Shown: one piece after another, positions 17,210 to 24,984 of the stretch
Position numbering within the stretch: position 1 is the first letter of the stretch
How the letters are laid out: every line of letters starts with the position of its first letter
Assembly: GCA_022509145.1 (NCBI GenBank)
Contig: JAFLTX010000014.1
Coordinates: 1 to 37,777 of the forward strand
Source: Muribaculaceae bacterium
Lineage (GTDB): Bacteria; Bacteroidota; Bacteroidia; Bacteroidales; Muribaculaceae
Length of the DNA stretch: 37,777 nucleotides
Direction of reading: 5' to 3'
Translations under genes and position numbers: made by a program
Notes under the pieces: generated by a model
The model's database searches: none
What the model was told of the DNA's origin: nothing
The model's input: the letters and a program-made list of their open reading frames with translations, nothing else

Positions 17210-19585
17210 ATGAAAAAAATCTCCATCCTCGTCTCTCTGGCAGTGGCAATCTCGTTGCCAACCCAGGCTGAACGCATCCTCCACATCGACATGGAGGCGG
17301 ATGCTTCAGACCAACTCACAGAGAAATTATCAAACGACAAAATAAGGATTTACGGTGCCCACGACACGGAAAACCTCCCGGGAGCCGTGGGAAATGCCTG
17401 GCGTCTCGACGGCTATTCGTCTTACGCCACGGGCACTCTGTCCGGTGCAGGTTCCTCACATTCAGAAATGACCGTGAGCCTTTGGGTTGCGCCCGAAACG
17501 TATCCCATCGTTAAGCACGATGTGGCCACAACAGATAAGATAATACTCGCCGGCACGCTCGACGAAACAAATAAAAAGGGCTGGGCATTCCTGCTCGACC
17601 AAAACGGCAAATTCTCCTTCAAGTGCTACACAGGCGGTTGGGCCACAGAGATTGAGGCTCCCGACCCCCTTCCGCGCTATCAGTGGAGCCGCCTCGTTGC
17701 AACTGTGGATGCCTCTCACGCCGAGCTTTATCTCAACGGGGAGAAAGTGAAAACGGGCAACTCCATGGGAGCCGTTGACGACTCTTCGCGCACCATTTTT
17801 ATCGGCAAGGGAAGCGCCGCCTCCTTGATGGACGGCGTGTTCAATCTCAACACTTTCAACGGCCTGATTGATGATCTCGAGGTCTTCGACACCATAGAAG
17901 ACGCTTACGGAATGGGAGCTCTCGCCGACAACCCCGCAGACCTCTCGATTCCCGAGAGCCGCTTTATGGCCGACCTCCTCCGTCCGCGCCTCCACGGCAT
18001 GCCGGCATCTGCCTGGACCAACGAGAGCCACGGTATGACTTACGCAAACGGGAAATTCCACATCTTCTTCCAGAAGAATGCCAACGGCCCGTTCATGAGC
18101 AGACTCCATTGGGGCCACATCTCTTCGCCCGATTTCATCACCTGGACTGAGGAGAATATAGCTCTCTTCCCCGATATGAACTACGACATCAAGGGCTGCT
18201 GGAGCGGCTGCGTCTTTACCGATGACGTCATCACCGGCGGCAAGCCCAACATAATATACACCGGTGTGGACTACGCCAAAGCTTATATAGCCCATGCCGT
18301 GCCTGAAGACGATGACCTCATTGAATGGAAGAAAGACGATTTCCCGATCATCAACGGCAGGCCCGGCGGTCTTTCCGACGACTTCCGCGACCCCTACTTC
18401 TTCCGCAACGGCGACAACGCTTACATCATTGTGGGGACTTCAAAAGACGGGATTGGAGCCGTTACCCTTCATAAATATCTGCCCGCAGGAATCTGGACCA
18501 ACAACCAAGGCGACATCTTCTTTGCTGGGACCGACAAGGCTTCCGCGGGCACGTTCTGGGAGATGCCAAACATCACCCCGATGGGAAACGGGAAGTGGCT
18601 CTTCACAACCACGCCACAAAACACAAACCAGGGTGTGCGCACTCTCTACTGGACCGGTGAGATTGCCACCGACGGCACCTTCCGTCCCGACGCCGCCTCG
18701 GCTTCACCCCGCGGTGTGGAACTCATGAGCAAGTTCGGTTACGGGCTGCTCTCCCCCACCATTTATCAGCATGAAGGGAAGACAATAGCCCTCGGTATTG
18801 TTCCGGACAAACTCGCCGGCAACATCAACTACAATCTCGGTTGGGCCCACTGTTATTCCCTCCCGAGAGAGTGGCGTCTTGACGATAAGGGGAATCTTCT
18901 TCAGAAACCCTACTCCGGACTTCGTGGCGCACGCTCCGATGAGTTTTCATATGAGCATAACGACTTCACTCTCGACGGCTCGGAAGAGCTCGACCAGGTT
19001 TCCGGTCGCCAGGTGGAAATTCTGGGACGCTTCCAGGTAGGCACCGCACCCGTAGGTTTCAAGTTCTTCCAGAGCTCGGGTTCGGAAGCTACTCTGAAAT
19101 ACGTGCCCTCGGCCAACATGCTGACCGTAGACCTCACCAAACTGAACCGCACGCCCAACGACAACGGCACTTACAACGGCACATATACATGTGTGCTTCC
19201 CGAGAAACTGGAGGCAGGCAGCGAGATAAAGCTCAACCTCTTTATCGACGGCTCAGTGATCGATATCTTTGTAAACGACAAATGGGCCACCTCGATGCGC
19301 GCCTTCCCCACCGATAGGGATGCCAACGGCGTGAGTGCATTCAGCGACGGCCCGTCGAAAGTCAATGAGCTGAGCGCCTGGAGACTTAACTCTTATTACA
19401 CAGAGGGAATGGACAACATCCCTTTTGTCGAAGGCAGTTCTTCTGGAGAGGACGAAAACTCACCCCTTTCCGTCTTTGACCTCCAGGGACGCTACATTAC
19501 CACCCTCCCGGCCGGCTCCGACGCTTCCTCAATGCTCCCATCCGGCATCTACATCGTAGGCTCCAAGAAACTGATTGTTCCCTGA
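17210..19585 (+). CDS. LamG/GH32-like fructan-active enzyme with C-terminal sorting domain
   Basis: The 791-residue protein starts with a signal peptide (cleavage near residue 20, no lipobox). Residues 22-225 are a LamG/concanavalin-like domain (MTVSLWVAPE, AELYLNGEKV, GLIDDLEVFD). Residues 255-560 are a GH32-type propeller: AWTNESHGMTY at 268-278, DFRDPYF with Asp394, FWEMPN with Glu451. A C-terminal sandwich (575-725) holds FIDGSVIDIFVND. The tail from about 753 (VFDLQGRYI, then LPSGIYIV and KKLIVP) resembles a type IX secretion sorting domain. The usual nucleophile Asp of WMNDPNG is Glu272 here, so activity and linkage are uncertain. By position it takes the place of the surface endo-levanase of the related Bacteroides locus. 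It ends the operon. Confidence 0.85.
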   Translation: MKKISILVSLAVAISLPTQAERILHIDMEADASDQLTEKLSNDKIRIYGAHDTENLPGAVGNAWRLDGYSSYATGTLSGAGSSHSEMTVSLWVAPETYPIVKHDVATTDKIILAGTLDETNKKGWAFLLDQNGKFSFKCYTGGWATEIEAPDPLPRYQWSRLVATVDASHAELYLNGEKVKTGNSMGAVDDSSRTIFIGKGSAASLMDGVFNLNTFNGLIDDLEVFDTIEDAYGMGALADNPADLSIPESRFMADLLRPRLHGMPASAWTNESHGMTYANGKFHIFFQKNANGPFMSRLHWGHISSPDFITWTEENIALFPDMNYDIKGCWSGCVFTDDVITGGKPNIIYTGVDYAKAYIAHAVPEDDDLIEWKKDDFPIINGRPGGLSDDFRDPYFFRNGDNAYIIVGTSKDGIGAVTLHKYLPAGIWTNNQGDIFFAGTDKASAGTFWEMPNITPMGNGKWLFTTTPQNTNQGVRTLYWTGEIATDGTFRPDAASASPRGVELMSKFGYGLLSPTIYQHEGKTIALGIVPDKLAGNINYNLGWAHCYSLPREWRLDDKGNLLQKPYSGLRGARSDEFSYEHNDFTLDGSEELDQVSGRQVEILGRFQVGTAPVGFKFFQSSGSEATLKYVPSANMLTVDLTKLNRTPNDNGTYNGTYTCVLPEKLEAGSEIKLNLFIDGSVIDIFVNDKWATSMRAFPTDRDANGVSAFSDGPSKVNELSAWRLNSYYTEGMDNIPFVEGSSSGEDENSPLSVFDLQGRYITTLPAGSDASSMLPSGIYIVGSKKLIVP

Positions 19586-19655
19586 AATAACAATTATTCC
19601 AGTCCACCAAAAAATTCTTTAAAGATTCAAAAATAATTTTTGAAGAACTCCCCAA

Positions 19656-19693
19656 AAAGGTCTGTTTCCATCCCCCGGATTCAGACCTTTATT
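19656..19693 (+). terminator. Intrinsic terminator of the fructan operon
   Basis: AAAGGTCTG at 19656-19664 pairs with CAGACCTTT at 19682-19690. The loop holds a second short pair, ATCC with GGAT. It lies about 70 bases past the enzyme stop codon and before the promoter of the toxin-antitoxin pair. Confidence 0.75.
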
Positions 19694-19798
19694 ATTGCTA
19701 TTTGTCCCAGTTGCCATACCCAACTTAAACCATTGGCACAATCAACCATTTAATATACTGCAATACTGGAATTTTTTCATTTTCATATATATTGAAAT

Positions 19799-19829
19799 TT
19801 TGTCAGGCAAGAAATTTGTATTATTTTTG
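19799..19829 (+). promoter_or_regulatory. Promoter of the toxin-antitoxin pair
   Basis: TTTG at 19799-19802 and TATTTTTG at 19822-19829 are separated by 19 bases, an excellent match to the Bacteroidota promoter. Transcription would start near 19836, leaving a leader of under 30 bases. Confidence 0.75.
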
Positions 19830-19830
19830 T

Positions 19831-19863
19831 GATACAAAGTATCGCGTTAATATGATCGTATTA
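19831..19863 (+). promoter_or_regulatory. Two palindromes between promoter and antitoxin start
   Basis: GATAC/GTATC with a 3-base centre (19831-19843) and TAATATGATCGTATTA (19848-19863, one mismatched pair) cover the start site and reach the antitoxin ATG. Ribbon-helix-helix antitoxins bind such palindromes to repress their own operon, so these are good operator candidates. Confidence 0.55.
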
Positions 19864-20108
19864 TGAATACAACTGCCATTAGAAAACAAACGTCTTTTCG
19901 TCTTAATTCAGAACTTATTGACAAGCTCCGCCAGGAAGCTAAACGACACAACCGCAGCCTCAACAATTATGTGGAGAGTATCTTGATGGCCTTTATGGCC
20001 GAAAAGCCTAATGAGGTTACCTTAGCTGCAATGAAAGAAGCTGAAAACAGCGGTAACCTTGAGACATTGGATTTGGATAATTTCAGAAGTTTTGTTGATT
20101 CTCTATGA
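19863..20108 (+). CDS. RelB/DinJ-like ribbon-helix-helix antitoxin
   Basis: This 81-residue protein has an N-terminal ribbon-helix-helix: a strand KQTSFRLNSELID (about 8-20) followed by helices LIDKLRQEAKRHN and SLNNYVESILMAF, the pattern of Arc/MetJ-type DNA-binding dimers. The acidic C-terminal tail (EAENSGNLETLDLDNFRSFVDSL) would wrap the toxin. It overlaps the toxin gene by 4 bases (ATGA), the usual translational coupling. It should neutralise the toxin and repress the operon through the palindromes in front of it. Confidence 0.85.
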   Translation: MNTTAIRKQTSFRLNSELIDKLRQEAKRHNRSLNNYVESILMAFMAEKPNEVTLAAMKEAENSGNLETLDLDNFRSFVDSL

Positions 20109-20374
20109 AAACGCTGAAATTAACCACCCAGTTTAAGAAGGATTTAAAGAAATATAAGCATCAACCGGCTCAGATACGTGCTCTTGAAGAGGTGCTCAAG
20201 AAATTAAGAAAAGGTGAAACTCTCCCCAAAGAATTAGCCGCGCATAGACTTAAGGGTAATTACAAGGGTCATATGGAATGTCATGTAGGGAACGACCTTC
20301 TTCTGATTTGGTTAGATAAGGAAGAAGATCTAATAGTATTAGTGCGTTTCGGTTCTCACTCTGAATTGTTCTGA
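20105..20374 (+). CDS. YafQ-family RelE-type toxin (mRNA endoribonuclease)
   Basis: The 89-residue basic protein has the RelE/YafQ fold order: strand LKLTTQFKKDLKKY at the start, two helices, then HRLKGNYKGHMECHVGNDLLLIW and VRFGSHSELF. The residues that carry catalysis in YafQ appear conserved: His47, His60, Asp64, Arg81 and His85. Such toxins cut mRNA in the ribosome A site. All catalytic candidates are intact and length is normal, so the toxin is probably active. It is held in check by the antitoxin encoded just before it with a 4-base overlap. Confidence 0.88.
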   Translation: MKTLKLTTQFKKDLKKYKHQPAQIRALEEVLKKLRKGETLPKELAAHRLKGNYKGHMECHVGNDLLLIWLDKEEDLIVLVRFGSHSELF

Positions 20375-20414
20375 CTGAGTTTCAATCATAGAATCTGCTA
20401 AAAGAAACTGCAAT

Positions 20415-21287
20415 ATGGAAAGACCTGTTCAGGAAACGACGTCGACTTATTTCAATCCTATATTGAAGAAAGGGGTTGCCCCCGTCTCTGTTGAAAATAT
20501 TGATCCCGGTCTGATTGATACTTTTAATTCCGCAGTAGAAGAGGCTTTTACGGATGATGCCCCGGTGGTAAAAGAAAGGATTAAATATCTCATGCCGTAT
20601 ATAATTCAGAATATTGATTGGGAAGAATATGGCATGCCGCTGGAAGGATGGCAACTGAAATATTATTATCAACGGGAGCGTTTTCTCAAAGTCTCCGGAT
20701 TGAGTTATGACAAGTTTCTAAATCACACCCTGCTTTTGCAGGCCATCGAGGATTTAGAGCTTGAGCCTGAACCGGTTTTTGAATTCATATTGTTTCTTAG
20801 CTATTATTATCATTTGAGATGCGATTTGCGGTATTCGTCGATAGAACTGTTGGAGAAATTGAAGACCGAGTTGAAAAAGGGGAATGCCGAGGCCCAGATG
20901 GATGTGGTGCTAGACGGTCGACATTATAAATTCAGCAATTCCTCGTTTGTCAAGGCGTTGATCTCCTCGGTCGAAATTGAAGCTTTAACCGGCGGCAGTT
21001 TCAAAAACGATTTCAACGAGGGGCCTCACCGCGATAAAGTAAGGGCGTTGGATTATTTTTTAATTAAGACTTTGTTAGATTTTCTGCCAATCCATAAGGA
21101 AGGAAGAAGAGGGCGGTTTTCACAAGCAGAAAGGAACTTTTCGTTGTGTGTTTTAAATTTTTGCGGACGGCTGCAAGGCGACGAACCGGAGATTATATGT
21201 TCACAATTTAACAACGCCACTTTCGACAAACTGATGAGAGATTTCAAAGACACGGAGATCCCATTCGCTATGGAACTGTTTCTATAA
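20415..21287 (+). CDS. Unknown protein, mostly helical (290 aa)
   Basis: I do not recognise a family. The protein has no signal peptide or membrane segment and should be cytoplasmic. It looks helical, with amphipathic stretches such as LIDTFNSAVEEAF and YSSIELLEKLKTELKKG, an aromatic acidic segment IIQNIDWEEYGMPLEGWQLKYYYQRERFL (residues about 57-85) and a late basic-aromatic segment LDFLPIHKEGRRGRFSQAERNFSLCVLNF. The gene starts 40 bases after the toxin and ends before a clear terminator, so it may be transcribed with the toxin-antitoxin pair. Long open length, sensible composition and a terminator make it a real gene; function is unknown. Confidence 0.75.
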   Translation: MERPVQETTSTYFNPILKKGVAPVSVENIDPGLIDTFNSAVEEAFTDDAPVVKERIKYLMPYIIQNIDWEEYGMPLEGWQLKYYYQRERFLKVSGLSYDKFLNHTLLLQAIEDLELEPEPVFEFILFLSYYYHLRCDLRYSSIELLEKLKTELKKGNAEAQMDVVLDGRHYKFSNSSFVKALISSVEIEALTGGSFKNDFNEGPHRDKVRALDYFLIKTLLDFLPIHKEGRRGRFSQAERNFSLCVLNFCGRLQGDEPEIICSQFNNATFDKLMRDFKDTEIPFAMELFL

Positions 21288-21300
21288 CAGCCATATACAG

Positions 21301-21336
21301 CAGCGTAAAATTTTCTCCGACTATTTACGCTGTTTT
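21301..21336 (+). terminator. Intrinsic terminator
   Basis: CAGCGTAAA at 21301-21309 and TTTACGCTG at 21324-21332 form a perfect 9-bp stem followed by TTTT, 13 bases past the preceding stop codon. Confidence 0.8.
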
Positions 21337-21361
21337 GAGGTTTTCAATCATAGTAATTTTG
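21334..21361 (+). promoter_or_regulatory. Probable promoter of the 143-aa gene
   Basis: TAATTTTG at 21354-21361 fits TAnnTTTG. A TTTG lies at 21334-21337, but the 16-base gap is shorter than usual, so only the -7 box is well supported. Confidence 0.45.
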
Positions 21362-21428
21362 CAATGCGAAAGGGGAAAAAGAATCCTTTTGCAGAATTCA
21401 ATAATTAACATTTTAAAACTTTTTTACT

Positions 21429-21860
21429 ATGACTGATTTCATCAACAATTTCAAGGCCATCCATCATTTCATCAAGGGTATTTTCTCAAATTCGAAGGGG
21501 GAATACACGCTAACATTCGTCCAGGATCCGGATGAAAGATGGTATATCGACATGCCTTGGTCGGGGAATCGCGCCAATCTGGAAATGGTGGCGGGAGCCG
21601 ACGATTTGCTGACTTACCTGGATACCGAAGAGAATCACAGAGTTACCATTCATGTGGTTCCCTCTGAGAAGCGATTGTCTGTAGAGAATCACACCGAACT
21701 TCGACAGCTCGACAAGTCTCTCACTGGAGGCTCCCATTACGATGCAACGGATTTTGCTGACTTCAGAATGAAGAAGATATGGATATGCCCCGTTACGCTG
21801 TGTGTTTTAGGTTGGTATCCCAAATACCTATACGTCCAAAAAGTCCAAAACCCAGATTAA
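21429..21860 (+). CDS. Hypothetical protein, possibly DUF6717-like (143 aa)
   Basis: This small soluble protein is rich in aromatic residues, with DERWYIDMPWSGNRANLEMVAGADDLLTYL (about residues 35-64) as the most distinctive part and a C-terminal VLGWYPKYLYVQKV. The pattern LEMVAGADDLL together with YPKYLYV recalls DUF6717 proteins, but this is from memory and tentative. It has no signal peptide. It has its own -7 box about 70 bases upstream and no partner gene in the same transcript is evident. Function unknown. Confidence 0.7.
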   Translation: MTDFINNFKAIHHFIKGIFSNSKGEYTLTFVQDPDERWYIDMPWSGNRANLEMVAGADDLLTYLDTEENHRVTIHVVPSEKRLSVENHTELRQLDKSLTGGSHYDATDFADFRMKKIWICPVTLCVLGWYPKYLYVQKVQNPD

Positions 21861-21907
21861 AAAGCATGGGTTGGGGGGTGGTGGCTATAGACATAGATAG
21901 AATATTT

Positions 21908-21936
21908 TTTGATGTCGTGAAAAAATGATATATTTG
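21908..21936 (+). promoter_or_regulatory. Probable promoter of the exported protein gene
   Basis: TATATTTG at 21929-21936 fits the -7 consensus; TTTG at 21908-21911 is 17 bases upstream, slightly closer than usual. Confidence 0.5.
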
Positions 21937-21981
21937 CCTCTACATCAAAGCAACAATTCTTGTTATTCTTTCAAATAGGCT

Positions 21982-22662
21982 ATGTTTAAATTTATGAGAC
22001 TTTTTAAATTACTATCAATCACCATTTTATTTATACTCCCGGCCATTTGTCTCGGGAATACACCCGAAGGGACAGAAGAAGTGATTGAACAAATCGACCC
22101 ATATGATTTAGACGCATATGACCTTACCTTGGACGAAGTTATTATGGGAGATAAGGCCAGCTTGAACTGTCAATTCTGGCCCGAACCTGTTTTAGAAGGC
22201 GATACTGATAATGACGGGTTAAATGAAAGTGTTTGTTTTTGGTTGGATTCGCGCGATAATTTAGGGATGTGTTTAATCGCTGAATTTGAAAAAGGTGATT
22301 CACAGTGTAGTGATGGAGATGAAATAATTTTATTGCCAATAGACAATCTATACACAGAAGACCTACCGATAAAAATAAAGGTTGTCACTCATGATTTTGA
22401 TAGCGATGGAATTATGGAATACGTGATTTTTGTTATCGACGATTTTTATTACACACATTTCTTTGTTATAAGGACAAACGGTCATGGTATCAATCCTTGT
22501 AAAAGCAGGTTAAAAAACTTCTTTGAACTCGTTGGTTCGGGAGCAGCTTTTAAACCTTATATACATGATGATATGATAACCGGACGAAAAGCGTTCACAG
22601 GATACTATTACGATGATTGGATATATAGAAATGGGAGACTCAGACAGCTTTCGGATAAATAA
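21982..22662 (+). CDS. Exported protein with two acidic DxDxDG motifs (226 aa)
   Basis: The signal peptide runs to about residue 25 (LFILPAICLGN). The mature part has two calcium-loop-like motifs, DTDNDGLNE near residue 75 and DFDSDGIME near residue 138, each followed by a hydrophobic strand (SVCFWL and YVIFVI). This is how FG-GAP/VCBS-like repeats bind calcium, so a small beta-propeller fragment or calcium-binding fold is possible. An in-frame ATG at 21997 is an alternative start and would leave a shorter signal. It ends with basic RNGRLRQLSDK. Function unknown; the periplasm or outer surface is the likely site. Confidence 0.75.
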   Translation: MFKFMRLFKLLSITILFILPAICLGNTPEGTEEVIEQIDPYDLDAYDLTLDEVIMGDKASLNCQFWPEPVLEGDTDNDGLNESVCFWLDSRDNLGMCLIAEFEKGDSQCSDGDEIILLPIDNLYTEDLPIKIKVVTHDFDSDGIMEYVIFVIDDFYYTHFFVIRTNGHGINPCKSRLKNFFELVGSGAAFKPYIHDDMITGRKAFTGYYYDDWIYRNGRLRQLSDK

Positions 22663-23087
22663 GTTAATAAAACCTATACAGCCAAGAAAACGGTAAAAGA
22701 GTTTTGACAATTGTCAAGTACCTATGGTATTTTTTAGGAAATCATAATTCTTGTGTTGAGGCAGCTCAGATAGCCAAAATCGTCTATGACTACATCTTAA
22801 TGCGTCACATTGGGGTTGAGTTCAAAGATATAGGTCAAAATTTTTTGTGTAGAATGATTTTTTTGTAAATTCAATAATCCATCCAAATGGAAAACATGCA
22901 ATTCTTCCTTCAAAATCAAAAGATAAAGGCCAACGCAAATTATGCCGATATCCCTTCAAAAGATAAAGGCAGTTATGAAACCTGTACTCATCAGTGCCAT
23001 TAGTGTTACGCTAATGAATCGAACCATCTAACTAACAAGCGAAAGCATAATCCCAACTCAGAATATATTTGAAATTGGAAGGAAGGT
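22663..23087 (+). other. Gap with eroded frames and a 15-base repeat
   Basis: No convincing gene. One frame stays open for about 64 codons from just after the upstream stop to 22868 (LTIVKYLWYFLGNHN, EAAQIAKIVYDYILMR) but has no good start. A 38-codon ORF at 22887-23003 contains the repeat TCAAAAGATAAAGGC, found at 22916-22930 and 22956-22970. Both look like remnants of lost genes or chance. Confidence 0.4.
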
Positions 23088-23567
23088 ATGAGGAGATTCA
23101 AGCAACAGCTTCCGCAGGAGGAAGCGATTCAAATACTGGAAACGGCAACCAATGGGGTACTGTCGTTGATTGACCCTGACGGGGATCCTTACGGGATACC
23201 GATGAGTTTTGTTTTTGACGGCGAGAGAAGCATCTATTTTCATTGCGCCCTCTCCGGCAGGAAGTTAGACTGCATTCGGGCAAATCCACGCTGCTGCTTT
23301 ACCGTGGTCGACCGCGACGAAATCCGCCCTCAGGAGTTTACAACCTATTTCAAAAGTGTAATTGCTGAAGGCGAGATATCAGGCGTAAGGGAGGAAGATG
23401 CAATGATTGCCGCCCTACGGTTGTTGTCGTCAAAATATTCTCCGGGAATAGCTTGTGAATCTGAGATTTCCAAAGGTCTTCCGCGGGTTATGGTGTTGAA
23501 AATGTCAATCAACTCTATTACCGGCAAGGAAGCCATCGAGTTAACTAAGCAACGACAGGGAGAGTAA
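23088..23567 (+). CDS. NimA-like flavin (pyridoxamine-phosphate oxidase fold) protein
   Basis: The 159-residue protein has the split beta-barrel FMN-binding fold of the PNPOx-like family: EAIQILETATNGVLSLIDPDGDPYGIPMSFVF (residues 12-43) and IYFHCALSGRKLDCIRANPRCCFTVVD (48-74). That series is typical of the NimA group, which includes nitroimidazole reductases, though many members are general flavin or heme-binding proteins with no resistance role. A purine-rich GGAAGGAAGG lies just before the ATG and acts as a Shine-Dalgarno-like signal, unusual for this phylum. It is cytoplasmic. I do not infer drug resistance. Confidence 0.85.
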   Translation: MRRFKQQLPQEEAIQILETATNGVLSLIDPDGDPYGIPMSFVFDGERSIYFHCALSGRKLDCIRANPRCCFTVVDRDEIRPQEFTTYFKSVIAEGEISGVREEDAMIAALRLLSSKYSPGIACESEISKGLPRVMVLKMSINSITGKEAIELTKQRQGE

Positions 23568-23679
23568 ATTTCACGTAATGAGAGTGCTTCTTCTCTAACG
23601 GGTATTAATACCGGGGTGAAAATTGTCTTCCCATTTAATTCTGTAAGCAAGGGAAGCGTGGCCATTTTCATGTCTGGGC

Positions 23680-23696
23680 TAATTTTGCTAATTTTG
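23680..23696 (+). promoter_or_regulatory. Tandem -7 boxes before the acyltransferase
   Basis: TAATTTTG occurs twice, at 23680-23687 and 23689-23696. For the second, TTTC at 23666-23669 stands at the correct 19-base distance as a weak -33 element. The leader would be about 15 bases. Confidence 0.5.
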
Positions 23697-23717
23697 TAAA
23701 AACTCCGGATTGCGTCA

Positions 23718-24755
23718 ATGTATTTCAACTCCCTTCAATCTCTGCGCGGACTCTTTGCCTTGATGATTTTCTTTCATCATTTCAATTTCAGGCAAAATGA
23801 AGGTGGTATGTTTGAAGCGGGTGGCGATTGCGGTGTCACTTTCTTCTTCATCCTCAGCGGATTTGTTCTGTTTCAGAACTATTTGAAAAATGAATCCCAG
23901 TCTCCCACAATTAAAAACAACCTGATTTTTATCGGGAAAAGACTCTCCAAGATATATCCGCTTCACATCGTCTGCCTCGCGTTAGCATGCCTCCTCAAGT
24001 TGGCTGTAACGATTCCCGACATAACCAATATCTTCTTGGTTCAAGCTTGGATTCCCTTCCGAACCTATTATTTTTCGGGTAATGCCATTGGATGGTGCCT
24101 TTCCGATTTCCTTTTCTTCTATGCCGTCTTCCCTTTTTTGGCTTACGGATTGAGAAGGAGTCCACTCAAATTTGTTGGCATCTTCACGGTTATAGTGCTG
24201 CTTTACATATTGATAGGAATCCCCCTGATACCCTCTTCTCTTGCAGACGGCATCATCTATATCAATCCCCTCGTGAGGAGTATGGATTTTGTATACGGAA
24301 TGGCTTTATGTTTGATATACAAATATTTGCAGTCATACAAAATTAAGATAAATCTGGTTGACACGGTTTGCGTCTTTATATTTACAATCTTGATCTGGTA
24401 CTCCTGCCCCTCGCGCTACAACCTGAGCCTTCTTTGGTGGCCTGCAGTTGGTTTCTTGATTTTATACGCCACCACTACTGCCAATAAGATTCTGGCAATC
24501 AAACCGTTGGTCCTGTTCGGAGATGTCAGTTTCAGTTTCTATTTAATTCACGTATTGTCAAGAGATTACATCGATAAATTCCTTTATAAAATCGGTTTGG
24601 CCGAGATGAACCCAGGGCTGCGGTTGTTCCTGATTTTAGCATTTACAATTTTAGCGTCCTTTCTGGTTCACAGGTATTTCGTGCTTCCGATAGAGAACCT
24701 GATCAGACGTCATCTCAACAAACGGGGCCCCTCCCCTCGCGTCGCTCTAAACTGA
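23718..24755 (+). CDS. Membrane acyltransferase, OafA/YrhL-like (Acyltransferase 3)
   Basis: The 345-residue protein has about ten hydrophobic segments. Its N-terminus LQSLRGLFALMIFFHHFNF (residues 5-23) carries the family's R-x-x-x-A and HH motif, and GDCGVTFFFILSGFVLF follows as the typical second segment. These enzymes transfer acetyl or other acyl groups to sugars of O-antigen, peptidoglycan or exopolysaccharides in the inner membrane. It stands alone between a NimA-like gene and the aromatic amino acid genes, so its substrate cannot be told. The start is the first ATG. AGAGGT at 24811 and ACCTCT at 24822 form a weak hairpin after it. Confidence 0.88.
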   Translation: MYFNSLQSLRGLFALMIFFHHFNFRQNEGGMFEAGGDCGVTFFFILSGFVLFQNYLKNESQSPTIKNNLIFIGKRLSKIYPLHIVCLALACLLKLAVTIPDITNIFLVQAWIPFRTYYFSGNAIGWCLSDFLFFYAVFPFLAYGLRRSPLKFVGIFTVIVLLYILIGIPLIPSSLADGIIYINPLVRSMDFVYGMALCLIYKYLQSYKIKINLVDTVCVFIFTILIWYSCPSRYNLSLLWWPAVGFLILYATTTANKILAIKPLVLFGDVSFSFYLIHVLSRDYIDKFLYKIGLAEMNPGLRLFLILAFTILASFLVHRYFVLPIENLIRRHLNKRGPSPRVALN

Positions 24756-24913
24756 ACCCCTGCAGCTCCCAACACACTTTAGAATCAATTTCCAACGGGA
24801 TTTTTAAGGTAGAGGTCGGTTACCTCTGAACAAGATTCTTTTGCGGAGTTTCATCTGCATTCTTAAAATAAATTTTGCCCTCAATGGGGGTTGCTCATCT
24901 GAGAGGAATTGAT

Positions 24914-24921
24914 TATTTTTG
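24914..24921 (+). promoter_or_regulatory. Probable -7 box of the aromatic amino acid operon
   Basis: TATTTTTG matches TAnnTTTG; a weak TTG lies 20 bases upstream. Transcription would begin near 24928. A short hairpin, GAGCT at 24947 with AGCTC at 24964, lies in the leader before the chosen GTG. Confidence 0.5.
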
Positions 24922-24984
24922 CAGTGGTTTTAAGGTATATATACAAGAGCTGAGGTGTGCCCAAGCTCCGGTAGAGATTTTAAG

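Noticed and set aside
22887..23003. A 38-codon ORF (MENMQFFLQNQKIK...)
   Set aside because: No promoter, no ribosome-binding cue and part of it is a duplicated 15-mer; it is too short to support.
23088..23567. Nitroimidazole-resistance gene call
   Set aside because: The fold is NimA-like, but most such proteins have no shown resistance role and sequence alone cannot decide.
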